DNA of 64,000 nucleotides from Clytia hemisphaerica (taxonomy: Eukaryota > Cnidaria > Hydrozoa > Leptothecata > Clytiidae): the NCBI GenBank assembly GCA_902728285.1, contig CACVBU010000050.1, positions 3,868,919 to 3,932,918 of the forward strand, in the 5' to 3' direction. The notes beneath the pieces were generated by a model. The model was not told the DNA's origin and ran no database searches. It saw only the letters and a list, made by a program, of their open reading frames with translations. Both the position numbers and the translations under genes were made by a program. Positions 23,714 to 37,600 of the stretch are shown piece by piece; position 1 is the first letter of the stretch, and each line of letters begins with the position of its first letter.

Positions 23714-23932
23714 TACCGTAAGTTGGTCTAATATCGACATCCCTAGTCTAATTCCGACACCCTTCTTTAGAGAAAGGAATAATATGAAAGCTTGAATCAA
23801 TGATTGAAAAAGGATTATTCCTCTCTGACCACTAAGCAAAGAAAAATAGTTTCAACCTTTCTATAAATTTCAGCTGATAAAAAGGGTGTCGGAATTAGAG
23901 GAGGGGTGTCGACATTAGACCAAGTTACGGTA
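23714..23932. mobile_element. TA-flanked MITE, ends TACCGTAAGTTGGTCTAAT
   Basis: Ends TACCGTAAGTTGGTCTAAT and ATTAGACCAAGTTACGGTA are inverted copies with few mismatches and extend into repeated GTGTCGGAATTAG motifs. A TA target is likely. Confidence 0.6.
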
Positions 23933-25678
23933 TTATGGTTGAGTTACAGGAGGCTCTGGGAGCCTATTCTCGCAACTATAGATGCTTTGAGTTAGCATCC
24001 CGTCAGCACCTTGAATTGACTACCCTTTATTTTCTAGCTTTCTGACACTGACACTTGAAAACAATGTGAAAATAATGTGATCTTGATATTGAAAAAGATA
24101 AGTAATCAAGAAGCTCTTAGTTTTAATCTTAGTAGATGAGATGGCAGTTTGCATAACTTGAATGCTTTGAATGCTTGGATGATGGTTTTCACGTCACTGC
24201 GTGAGTTTGACTGTTTGACAAAAAATTCTAAAAATCAAAACAATCCAATCAGTGCGTCTCAAACAGCCATATAAACAAAACTCAACATTCTCACAAAAGT
24301 TGTCTTTTTGATTTCCCAAACATTCGTCTCAAGCGTTCCCTTCCACAATAATTTATGTAATTGCAATTGCGGTCAGTCCACAGTCGGCTTCAACATATAC
24401 ACGTGATTTTATTTACGTGACCGAAGTGCCTACTAAAACAATCCGGGGGTAAATAGCGAAGCAACACAGCAGATTATTCGTAAGTATCTTTTGGCATTGA
24501 CAATCAAATACAATATATTATACTATATTTCCTTAATTCAAAAATCAAAAATTCATTTTTCATTCGCGAAAAATAAAAATAAAAGAATAATGAATTAATA
24601 TTACATACTAAAACGCCCCCGTCTTTTACTCTCATTTAATTTCCAATCTCGGCACGTGCAAAACGCCCGTCCGCCCAATATCCACCCCAATCAGCTTAAA
24701 TTCACTTTAATTGTCCTTTGACATTCAAAAAAATAGTATTTAAAAATTATGAATTTATAATAATTACAAAAACAAAAAGTTTGATACTTCATTAGTGAAT
24801 ATTCAATAAATTCCTGGTTTCAATTTTCAGTGGGCGTTCTTCTAGGGCTTTGTTTGTCGCGCAATTTTTGCGTCACACAAACTTTCTCGGCCGCTCGTAA
24901 TAATTATACATTGCCAAATTTGGTTCTCCATTGTCGAGTCAGGATCGATGGTGACGTCACCTAAGCATAAAAAAGAATGGATTTCGTCAGTTTTATGCAT
25001 ATATTAATTTGCGAGATATTCTGTTCGCCGCGCGAGCGCACTTTTCGTAGACTAGTCGGAGTACTTTCTTTTACTCGCGGGATTGATGGTAACTTTTCAT
25101 CTTCGTTATTTTTAAAATGAAGCACAACCGAAAAAAAACGAAACTTCAGAAAGTTGCGTATTTCCAGTGAGTAAACGACTCTGACAATTAACAAAATTGA
25201 TGATGATGATTTTTTTTCGGTCAGGCCAATGTCTCGTATTGGGGGTTCTAGTCTTGAGCCCAAAGCCTACGCAGGATTGCAGCGTTTGGGTAAACGAGAC
25301 AAAACTCTAAAAAAGCTGGTGTTTTGACGCGCTTCCGTGCTCTCGAAATATCGCGGTTTGAGACGCACTGCCAATGTATAAAAAACTTAGACAAAATGAT
25401 AACCCTTTGAATTGAAAGAAAAACAGATTTAATATCAAATATGAAAACCAATAAAAACAAAGACCTAAATGTGCTACCTCTTGTTATCCTCTCTTGGACT
25501 CAAAAGATCAGATATTTTGTAAACAGTGTGCCAGTAAAATTGGTCCTCTTCGGTCGCCATTTTGTTTGTTTGCTGGATGAAAATGCGGGACAAGTTTGCA
25601 GGGCCAACACAACATGAATTCCACGAATTTCGTGCATGCTTTTAACAACGTGATCCGGAAGTCGAAAACATTTTCAAA
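23933..25678. other. 5' flank of the helix-hairpin-helix gene, no gene recognised
   Basis: Contains CpG- and CGCG-bearing stretches (24880-25060), unlike the rest of the window, so the promoter probably lies here. No TATA box at a convincing distance. Long minus-strand frames at 24961-25460 do not look like protein. Confidence 0.35.
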
Positions 25679-28600
25679 ATGGCGGGAAAAAAAGCAGTGA
25701 AATTCAGTTTTTTGATCGAAGACCCCAAAATTTGGAAACAATACAAAGAATCGTACGCTGTTGTCTTCCAAAAATTCTGTCTCAACCCGAAAAAGAGGAT
25801 CTTGAAAGGTTTGGACGAATGGTGAGTACCTATATGTTTTTAGTGTAAACACCCCTTTTGTATTTTGAGTAAACCACCATTGCAGCCCAGGGCAGGGGGT
25901 ACTTGGGCAAAAAGGAGTCCAAGTATCAGGATAGGGTACTTTTTTTTGAAGGTGAAGAAATTCACGAGTCCCAGTTTATAGTTAGACCAGTTAGGGTCGC
26001 GCAAAAAATGAAAATAGAAAAATCAGACCCTCATATCATAGGATACTTTTTTAGGGGAATTTGGAAAAAATAGGGAAAGTTTTGAGAAAATTTTGAAATT
26101 TTAGTCCATTTAGAGTCGCTTTATTTCATTAAAAAAAAAAACAAGTCCCATGTAAGGTTCGATTTTTTTAACTTCATTCAGCAGGACCCTGCCGACGCAC
26201 CGGACTGTCCTGTGTATTTGTCCGGTGGCAAAAAGTATCCTTTCGCTACACCGGACGCAATAAAGTCCGGTGTCAGTCCGGTGTTGCATACAGGGAATTT
26301 TGGACGCTGGACATTTATGAAGCAAAAAATTAAGAAACACCGGACGCACCGGACTGATCATGTCCGGTGTTTTGATTTCCGGTGGGAAAAAATATCCTTC
26401 TCCGACACTGGACATCCGACTTCCTTAAGTCCGGTGTAGAAATTGTCCGGTGGTAAAAAAATTCTCATTTTACACCGGACTTTCGCGTGTCCGGTGTTCG
26501 TTAAGTCCGGTGCGTCGGCAGGGTCCTCATTCAGCGGCGACCCCTGTCGGTCTACAAGGTACTACCCTTGTCGACCAACAGGGGTGCTCGGCTGAGGTTG
26601 AAAAATGGACCCTACGCTACGTGGGACTCGAAATTTGCTAAAAAAGTGACCCTGAATAATGGGACTGAAATTCCAAAATTTTCTCAAATTTTCTACTTTT
26701 TTCCCAAATTTTCCAAAAATAGGCACCCTACCTGGGACTTGTGGAGGTAAAAAAAGGTACCCTGACCAGCGAAGCATCCCCGTAACCCATCTTGCCCTAG
26801 TACCCCCTGGCTTTTCCATTGATTTAAAAGCCCAAAGGGCTAGATATTGGGCCTTTGCTGGAAAGTGTGCAGAGGTTAGGTAGGAAATCCTACCTAAGTC
26901 ACGTGACATTACAATATAATTTCAGCGCTTGATCAATCAGAAGCTTTGTAGCTTTTCGAAAACAATAACAACAATATTTTTTGTGATGTTCACCTTTTTT
27001 TTTTGCTTGGAAGAGCTTAAAAACCACACCATCTAGCCCTTCGGGCTTCATAAACTATGGGCTTTTCTGGTACATGATGATGTTTGTTTATTCGAGGCCA
27101 GATATAGACAGGTATATGAACATTCGGGCGAGGGCCTTAGGAGCTTTAGGGACATTAGATTTGAGGGGTGACTATTAAGAAATTTTTGAGGGTATATAAC
27201 AAAAGGAACCCTTTTGGCTTGCACATACCTGAAGCAATCCCCTCCTCCCAGATCTTAAAAATAACAAATTGAAAGACACTAAATAAAATGCACCCTTCCC
27301 CTGAGCTTAGGAGCTAAACCATTTTTGCTTGCTAGGGGGGGGGGCTGAGTGAAATTTTTTGATTTGGTCAAAATCCGCCAAATTAAGTTCCCGCCAAAAT
27401 TTCTTTTTCCGCCATCTGCCAAATTAAATTTCCGCCAAATTTAAATTGCTCTATTTATTCCCCAATTATGTGCTATTTCAGGCTTTTAAAACAGGTTTTT
27501 TCTTTTTTTTAATAGCGTTTTTTGGACAAAAATGTCCTTCATCCGCCAAATTAAATTACTGCAAATATTAATTTTTCAAGTTAACCGCCAATTTAAATTC
27601 CCTCTGAAAAAACTGTTTTGGTCATCTGCCAAATTAAATTCCCACCAAAATTTCTTCCTTTAAGGTACAATAAATTGTTTACTTTACATAATTTTCCTTG
27701 GAGAATATAGGAAATGTTTTCATGAATGTTTTATTCAATATGCAAGACAATATTATCATTCATTCTCCTTTGAAAATACAAAAAATCGTTTACAAAGTTA
27801 TTATAAAAGTAAAAAATACTGGGTGTGCTACAAAAAAGTTTCTCAAGATTCAAAAATTTAAAAAGGACGAATTCTTTTCCATTGAAAAAGGATTCACTAA
27901 AATTTTGATTGGTCATTTATTAGATTTGGTGACTCATTGAATCAAAAGTTATGCTTCAAAGAATGAAAAAGTTACTTTCAAACAGCCTATCAAATTAAAT
28001 AACAGCACGATCACATGATCCAGTATTTTTATTTCATTCATTGAAAATTATAATCAGCAGCCAAATATTGAATTTTAAATCTTCAATTTTGGCCTATTTT
28101 CAACATTTTAGTTGACTTTAATAAGGGCTAAACATCTGATTGCATAACCAAGTTACAGATTTGACAGATTTTTCTATAAAAGTTGCTCAATTTGTTTTTT
28201 TGCCTATTTTGATAAAAGACCATTTTGAGATTATTTGTCTTGAATAAAATCTTCAAATTCAATTCATTCAGTAGCTAAATTCGATTTTGGCATGATTTAA
28301 TAGAAAATCCTTTTTAGTGCTTATTTTCTTTAATTAAATCTTCAATTTTAGTCTATCTTTAACTTTTTAGTTCACTTTCAAGCTTTAACAATTGGTTGCA
28401 TTGAAGCTATGTATAGCCCAGTTCAGATTCGGCATTTGTTTAGATAAAAGTGGCCGAATTCGTTTTTGGTCTATTTTGATAAAAGATAATTTTGAAATTA
28501 TTTGTCTTGAATAAAATCTTCAAATTCAATCTATTTTCAATATTTTTAGTTGACTTTCAAACCTTTAACCTATGGTTTCATTGAATCTATAGCCCATTTA

Positions 28601-31600
28601 CAGATTTTGCGTATTTTGCGATAAATGTTGCTGGATTCGTATTTGGAATAATTTAATAAAAGATCTTTTTAGGTTTGTTTATTTTGAATTAGTAAATCTT
28701 TAATTTTAGCCTATTTTTAACATTTTAGTTGACTTTAAGTGCTTAACATTTGGTTGCATTCAAGTTATAACCCAATTACAGATACGGCGTATTTTGCGAT
28801 AAAAGTCGCTAAATTTTATTTTTGGCCTATTTTGATGAAAGATAATTTTAAGATTATTTGTCTTGAATAAAATCTTCAAATTCAATCTATTTTCAATAAA
28901 TTTAGTTGACTTTCAAACCTTAACCTTTGGTTTCATTGAAGCTATAACCCAGTTACAGATTTGGCATATCTTTAGAAAAAAGTTGCCGAATTTGTTTTTT
29001 TGCCTATTTTGATAAAATACCATTTTGAGATTATTTTTTCTCGAATAAAATCTTCAAATCCAATCTATTCTCAACTTCAGTTGAGCTACAATCTGACAAT
29101 GTCTGTGTGTGTGTCTGTGTGTCTGTGTGTGTGTCTGTCTGTCTGTCACAAAAACTTTAGGGCAGCCTGGAGACTTCAAAAATGCTTGGATTTGGCTGAA
29201 ATTTGGCACACTTGTTCCTTGGGTGAATATATGGGGGTGTTTTTTTCATTTTTTGAAAATTTTGATTTTTGGGGCCTGGGGACGAGTTTTTCGCCAAAAC
29301 GAGGCTAAAACTTTGGGGCAGCCTGGAGGCTTCAAAAATGGTCGGATTTGGCTGAAATTTGGCACACTTGTTCCTTGGGTAAATATCTGGGGGTGTTTTT
29401 TTCATTTTTCAAAAATTTTGATTTTTAGGGCCTGGGGACGAGTTTTTCGCCAAAACGAGGCTAAAACTTTGGGGCAGCCTGGAGACTTCAAAAATTGTTT
29501 GATTTGGCTGAACTTTTGCACACTTGTTCCTTGGGTGAATATCTGGGTTTTTTTTTTCATTTTTCAAAAATTTTGATTTTTGGGGCCTGGGGACGAGTTT
29601 TTCGCCAAAACGAGGCTAAAACTTTGGGGCAGCCTGGAGACTTCAAAAATTGTTCGATTTGGCTGAAATTCGGCACACTTATTCCTTTGATGAATATCTT
29701 GGGGTCTACAATTGGGCCTATAAATAACTTGAAGCTACTGAAGTTGAGCCCAGTGCGTTGCGCACGTTCGACTATTTTCAATATTGTTGTTGACATTCAA
29801 ACCTTAACCTTTAGTTTCATTGAAGGTATAGCCTAGTTACAGATATGGCGTATTTTGCAATAAAAGTCGCCAAATTCGTATTTGGCATAATTTAATAAAA
29901 GATCTTTTAGGTTTGTATATTTTGAATTAGTAAATCTTCAATTTTAGCCTATTTTGAACATTTTAGTTGACTTTAAGTGTTTAACATTTGGTTGCATTCA
30001 AGTTATAACCCAGTTACAGATTTTGCTTATTTTTACATAAAAGTCGCGGAATTTGTTTTTGGTCTATGTTGATAAAAGATAATTTTGAGATTGTTTGATG
30101 TGAATAAAATCTTCAAATCCAATCTATTTTCAATATTTTTAGTTGACTTTCAAACCTTAACCTTTGGTTTCATTGAAGGTATAGCCTAGTTACAGATATG
30201 GCGTATTTTGCAATAAAAGTCGCCGAATTCGTTTTTGGCATAATTTAATAAAAGATCATGTTAGGTTTGATATTCATTTGAATTAATAAATCTTCTATTT
30301 TAGTCTATTTTCAACATCGTTACTTGACTTTCAAAGCTTAACCTTTGGTTTCATTAAAGCTATAGCCCAGTTACAGATATGGTGTATTTTGCGATATAAG
30401 TCGCTGAATTTCTTTTTGACCTATTTTGATAAAAGACTCTTTTGAGATTATTTGTCTTGAATAAAATCTTCAAATCCAATCTATTTTCAATATCTTTACT
30501 TGACCTTCAAACCTTAACATTTGGTTTTATTAAAGCTATAGCCCAGTTACAGATACGGCGTATTTTGCGATTAAAATTGCCGAATTTGTTTTTGGCCTAT
30601 TTTGATAAAAGATAATTCTGAGATTATATTTGTCTTGAAGAAAATCTTCAAATTCAATCTATTTTCAATATTTTTAGTTGACTTTCAAACCTTAACCTTT
30701 GGTTTCATTAAAGCTATAGCCCAGTTATAGATAAGGAGTATTTTGCGATAAAAGTCGCTAAATTTATTTTTGGCCTATTTTGATGAAAGATAATTTTGAG
30801 ATTATTTGTCTTGAATAAAATCTTCAAATTCAATCTAATTCAATATTTTTAGTTGACTTTCAAGCCTTAACCTTTGGTTTCATTGAAGCTATAACCCAGC
30901 TGCCCAGTCACAGATTTGACATGTTTTTAGAAAAAAGTTGCTGATTTGTGTTTTTAACTTTTTTGATAAAATGCCATTTTGAGATTATTTTTTTTGAATA
31001 AAATCTTCAAATCCAATATATTTCTAACATTGTTGTTGACTTTCAAACCTAAACATTTGTCCATTTGGTTTCATTGAAGGTATAGCCTAGTTACAGATAT
31101 GGCGTATTTTGTAATAAAAGTCGCTGAATTCGTATTTAGCATAATTTAATAAAAAATCTTTTTAGGTTTGTATATTTTGAATTAGTAAATTTTCAACTTT
31201 AGCCTAATTTCAACATTTTAGTTGACTTTATGGGCTTAACATTTGGTTGCATTCAAGTTATAACCCAGTTACAGATTGTGCATATTTTTACATAAAAGTT
31301 GCGGAATTTGTTTTTGGTCTATTTTGATAAAAGATAATTTTGAGTTTATTTGACTTGAATAAAATCTTCAAATCCAATCTATTTTCAACACTTTTACTTG
31401 ACTTTCAAACCTTAGCCTTTGGTTTCATTAAAGTATTGAAGCTATTGCACAGTTATGGACATGGTGAATTTTGCGATAAAAGTCGCTGAATTTGCTTTTG
31501 CCCTATTTTGATAAAATATAATTTTATGATTATTTGTCTTGAATAAAATCTTGAAATCCAGTCTATTTTCAACATCTTTACTTTAATTTCAAACCTTAAC

Positions 31601-34600
31601 ATTTGGTTTCATTAAAGATATAGCCGTTACAGATACGGCGTATTTAGCGAAAAAAGTCGCCGAATTTGTTTTTGGCCTATTTTCATAAAATATAATGTTG
31701 AGATTATATTTGTCTTGAAGAAAATCTTCAAATTCAATCTATTTTCAATATTTTTAGTTGACTTTCAAACCTTAACCTTTGGTTTCATTGAAGGTATAGC
31801 CTAGTTACAGATTTGGCATATTTTGCGATAAAAGTCGCCGAATTTGTTTTTGGCCTATTTTGATAAAAGATAATTTTGAGATTATATTTGTCTGGAAGAA
31901 AATCTTCAAATTCAATCTATTTTCAATATTTTTAGTTGACTTTCAAACCTTAACCTTTGGTTTCATTGAAGCTATAACCCAGCTGCCCAGTCACAGATTT
32001 GGCATGTTTTTAGAAAAAAGTTGCTGAATTTGTGTTTTTGCCTATTTTGATGAAATACCATTTTGAGCTTATTTTTTTTGAATAAAATCTTCAAATCCAA
32101 TCTATTTCCAACATTGTTGTTGACTTACCTAAACATTTGCCCATTTGGTTTCATTGAAGGTATAGCCTAGTTACAGATATGGCGTATTTTGCAATAAAAG
32201 TCGCTGAATTCGTATTTAGCATAATTTAATAAAAAATCTTTTTAGGTTTATATATTTTGAATTAGTAAATCTTCAACTTTAGCCTAATTTCAACATTTTA
32301 GTTGACTTTATGGGCTTAACATTTGTTTGCATTCAAGTTATAACCCAGTTACAGATTGTGCACATTTTTACATAAAAGTTGCGGAATTTGTTTTTGGTCT
32401 ATTTTGATAAAAGATAATTTTGAGTTTATTTGACTTGAATAAAATCTTCAAATCCAATCTATTTTCAACACTTTTACTTGACTTTCAAACCTTAGCCTTT
32501 GGTTTCATTAAAGTATTAAAGCTATTGCCCAGTTATGGACATGGTGAATTTTGCGATAAAAGTCGCTGAATTTGCTTTTGCCCTATTTTGATAAAATATA
32601 ATTTTTATTATTATTTGTCTTGAATAAAATCTTGAAATCCAGTCTATTTTCAACATCTTTACGTGACTTTCAAACCTTAACATTTGGTTTCATTAAAGAT
32701 ATAGCCGTTACAGATACGGCGTATTTAGCGAAAAAAGTCGCCGAATTTGTTTTTGGCCTATTTTGATAAAAGATAATGTTGAGATTATATTTGTCTTGAA
32801 GAAAATCTTCAAATTCAATCTATTTCAATATTTTCATTTGACTTTCAAACCTTAACCTTTGGTTTCATTGAAGGTATAGCCTAGTTACAGATGTGGCGTA
32901 TTTTGCAATAAAAGTCGCCGAATTCGTTTTTGGCATAATTTAATAAAATATCTTTTTTGGTTTGATATTCATTTGAATTAATAAATCTTCTATTTTAGTC
33001 TATTTTCGACATTTTTATTTGACTTTCAAACCTGAACCTTTGGTTTCATTAAAGCTGTACGCATAAGGCGTATTTTGCGATATAATTTGCTGAATTTCTT
33101 TTTGGCCTATTTTGATGAAAGATAATTTTGAGATTATTTGTCTTGAATAAAATCTTCAAATTCAATCTAATTCAATATTTTTAGTTGACTCTCAAACCTT
33201 AACCTTTGCTTTCATTGAATCTATAACCCAGTTACAGATATGGCGTATTTTGCAATAAAAGTCGCCGAATTCGTTTTTGGCATAATTTAATAAAAGATCA
33301 TTTTTTGGTTTGATATTCATTTGAATTAATAAATCTTCTATTTTAGTCTATTTTCAACATTTTTACTTGACTTTCAAACCTGAACGTTTGGTTTCATTAA
33401 AGCTATAGCCCAGTTATGGACATGGCGAATTTTGCGAAAAAAGTCGCTGAATTTGTTTTTTCCCTATTTTGATAAAAAATAATTTTAAGATTATTTGTCT
33501 GGAATAAAATCGTGAAATCCAGTCTATTTTCAACATCTTTACTTGACTTTCAAACCTTAACATTTGTTTTCATTAAAGCTATAGCCCATTACAGATTTGG
33601 CGTACTTAGCGAAAAAAGTCGCTGAATTTGCTTTTGCCCTATTTTGATAAAATATAATTTTTATTATTATTTGTCTTGAATAAAATCTTGAAATCCAGTC
33701 TATTTTCAACATCTTTACGTGACTTTCAAACCTTAACATTTGGTTTCATTAAAGATATAGCCCAGTTACAGATACGGCGTATTTTGCGAATAAAGTCGCC
33801 GAATTTGTTTTTAGCCTATTTTGATAAAAGATAATTTTGAGATTATATTTGTCTTGAAGAAAATCTTCAAATTCAATCTATTTCAATATTTTTAGTTGAC
33901 TTTCAAACCTTAACCTTTGGTTTCATTGAAGGTATAGCCCAGTTACAGATGTGGCGTATTTTGCAATAAAAGTCGCCGAATTCGTTTTTGGCATAATTTA
34001 ATAAAAGATCATTTTTGGTTTCATATTCATTTGAATTAATAAATCTTCTATTTTAGTCTATTTTCAACATTTTTACTTGACTTTCAAACCTGAACGTTTG
34101 GTTTCATTAAAGCTATAGCCCAGTTACAGATATGGCGTATTTTGCGATTAAGTCGCTGAATTTCTTTTTGGCCTATTTTGATAAAAGATTATTCTGAGAT
34201 TATTTGTCTTGAATGAAATCTTCAAATCCAATTGATTTTCAACATCTTTACTTGACCTTCAAACCTTAACATTTGGTTTTATTAAAGCTATAGCCCAGTT
34301 ACAGATACGGCGTATTTTGCGATTAAAGTAGCCGAATTTGTTTTTAGCCTATTTTGATAAAAGATAATTTTGAGATTATTTGTCTTGAATAAAATCTTCA
34401 AATCCAATCTATTTTCAACATCGTTACTTGACTTTCAAACGTTAACCTTTGGCTTCATTAAAGCTATAGCCCAGTTACAGATACGGCGTATTTTGCAATA
34501 AAAGTCGCCGAATCGTTTTGGCCTATTTTGAATAAAAGATTATTTGTCTTGAATAAAATCTTCAAATCCAATCTATTTTCAACATCGTTACTTGACTTTC

Positions 34601-37600
34601 AAACGTTAACCTTTGGCTTCATTAAAGCTATAGCCCAGTTACAGATATGGCGTATTTTGCAATAAAAGTCGCCGAATTCGTTTTTGTGTATTTTGATAAA
34701 AGATAATTTTGAGATTATTTGTCTTGAAGAAAATCTTCAAATTCAATCTATTTCAAATATTTTCATTTGACTTTCAAACCTTAACCTTTGGTTTCATTGA
34801 AGGTATAGCCTAGTTACAGATGTGGCGTATTTTGCAATAAAAGTCGCCGAATTCGTTTTTGGCATAATTTAATAAAATATCATTTTTGGTTTGATATTCA
34901 TTTGAATTAATAAATCTTCTATTTTAGTCTATTTTCGACATTTTTATTTGACTTTCAAACCTGAACCTTTGGTTTCATTAAAGCTGTACGCATAAGGCGT
35001 ATTTTGCGATATAAGTCGCTGAATTTCTTTTTGGCCTATTTTGATAAAAGATTATTTTGAGATTATTTGTCTTGAATAAAATCTTCAAATTCAATCTAAT
35101 TTCAACATCGTTACTTGACTTTCAAACGTTAACCTTTGGCTTCATTAAAGCTATAGCCCAGTTACAGATATGGCGTATTTTGCAATAAAAGTCGCCGAAT
35201 TCGTTTTTGTGTATTTTGATAAAAGATAATTTTGAGATTATTTGTCTTGAAGAAAATCTTCAAATTCAATCTATCTTCAATATTTTTGTTGACTTTCAAA
35301 CCTTAAACCTTGGTTTTATTGAAGCTATAGCCCAGTTACAGATTAGGCGTATTTTGCGATAAATGTCGCTGAATTTGTACAGTAATTGGCATAATTTAAT
35401 AAAAGATCTTTTTAGGTTTGTATATTTTGAATTAGAAAATCTTCAATTTTAGCCTATTTTCAACATTTTAGTAGACTTTAAGGGCTTAACATTTGGTTGC
35501 ATAACCCAGTTACAGATTAGGCATATCTTTAGATAAAAGTTAAGAAGCTATTTTAAACATTTTTAGGCATTCCCGAAAGGTTCTATTGGAGTTTAAGGCC
35601 TGATACAGATTTGGTGTATTTTGTGATAGAAGTCGCTGGTTTTCTTTTTGTTCTGATTTAAAGAAGTGATTCTGTTTCATATCAGACACATATTTCATAT
35701 CAGGACAGTGTCTTGTTATTGTTATATTATGATGATATAAGCGAAAAAACGTTTTTCTTTTCCTCTCTGTCCATCTTGCTTCACATCCGTATCAATCCAA
35801 TGTGAAAAAGCTTGTGAAATTGATTAATTAAATTTGATGAGTATTTTACGATATCACTCTTATTTAAAAACAAAACGTTTAATAAAAGATCATTTTGGGA
35901 TTATTTATATTTGTAGAATTGAATCTTTAATAATTAATTCTATAATATAAGCAGGTGCAAAGTTAAATGTGTGTATTTATTCCTTTAACCGTTCTTTCCA
36001 GGGCAGAACTCAGCTCAGGTAAGCTGTAACATCTTCTGTCAACAGCATTACAATTTTGTTTTTTATTTCATAGGTTTCAAAATGAGTTTGGCAAGGAAAT
36101 ACATGAAAGAAATCCTCATCATTTGGTAAAAGAAGATTTGAAGAAATTGATGGAATGGAAATTAACAGTAAGTGAAAAGTGAGATTTTCATAATTCAGTC
36201 ATTTGTACTTGAGTCCTTTCCGAGTCTAGTTTAACTTTCATTTCTGCTTGAAATTCCATTCAATTCAACTTTTTGTAAGAAACAATGTGCTTTCTTTTTC
36301 GCTATTTCTATAAAAAAATGGACTAAGAAAATGCTGATTTTATGCTTCCTAAAGTCAATAAGTAAATAAAGCTACAACTTTACTATTGAGATCCGTTTTA
36401 AGATTATTAGCCTGAAAAATTACGTGTCGACCCTGGGCCAAAAGGGTTTATAAAAAATTCATTGTATATGTATGTATCGGATGATATCGAGGGCAACGGT
36501 ATGCAAAACGAAGTCGATGGTTCATGTATGGCTCTATATTGCCCTTACTCACCTAAACAAACGACGGTATTTTGGTATTTTTACCGTCACCGAGCAAATT
36601 TTGGCGACATGTCAACTTTGCTTTATGCCGTCTCCTTCGATTTATCTATAATACATAAGCTCCCTATTACCGAGTTTATGTATGTGTGTTTTTTGCGACG
36701 AAAACAGTAAGGTTTTAGGTAGATCCTGATCAGCCGAGGACGACGGTAAATCAGCACTTTTACCGTCCTCGATTTTACGGGTTAAAACTGCGGGTTATTC
36801 CAAATGGCTTCGTCTCCATCTTACCCGTCACCATCGCAGAAAAACACACATACATAAACTTGTTACTGTCGTTACATAAAACTCATCGACACGTTTTATA
36901 CATTACAGAGGGGGAAGTTTCGACCAAGACTGACGCAGATGATTGCTGAAAACAAGGAGGAAGACATCCGAACTTATTCAGAAGAAGCGTTCAAGAATAT
37001 TGACGACCCCAAGAAATGTATTGAAAGATTGTGTAAATTGAGAGCTGTCGGTCCTGCTACTGCTTCAGGTTAGTGTAGTATGGGCATACGTGTCAACAGA
37101 AGATTGGTTCTAGTTTGTCGGGGTTGAATAACATATATATACCTTATCGGTAGAAATTTGTCTACAAAGTGACGTAACTTTTTGAGAAATTTTCTTTACC
37201 GTCGAATATGTTTTAATTTTGATTTTAGATTAATTTGAACATTGCATCGTTTAAAACAGAATGCTACTCTAAAAAACGTTAATGATCGGACAGTTGATTG
37301 GTTGTAAGTGACGTAAAATCAGTCAATACGTCACTAAAAACCAATCAGCTGTTGAGTCCGTTGAAGACATTGCAGCACCATTGCAATGTCTTCAACGGAC
37401 TATATATTCCCATATCATGGGAATGTACAAAACAATATTGCGCGTTTCTTTTATGTATTTGCTCAATTCATCTTCTAAAAATCTGTGAGAGCCAACAAGA
37501 TGACAGGTTCTTTATAACGATCCCTTATCAGGCTCATCCAACTGTATAATAGTAATAAGATGAGATCTGAAACCAAGATTGTTCTTTATTTGCTCTTACA

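Noticed and set aside
24961..25460. 100- and 70-codon minus-strand frames upstream of the helix-hairpin-helix gene, considered as a divergent gene
   Set aside because: No domain, no convincing splice sites, and composition typical of chance frames.
26110..26909. Overlapping frames between 26.1 and 26.9 kb
   Set aside because: They run through two MITEs with exact or recognisable terminal repeats; no splice signals or domain.
36462..36710. 82-codon plus-strand frame starting MYMYVSDD
   Set aside because: Lies in intron 2 and overlaps an inverted-repeat element end; not continuous with any exon.
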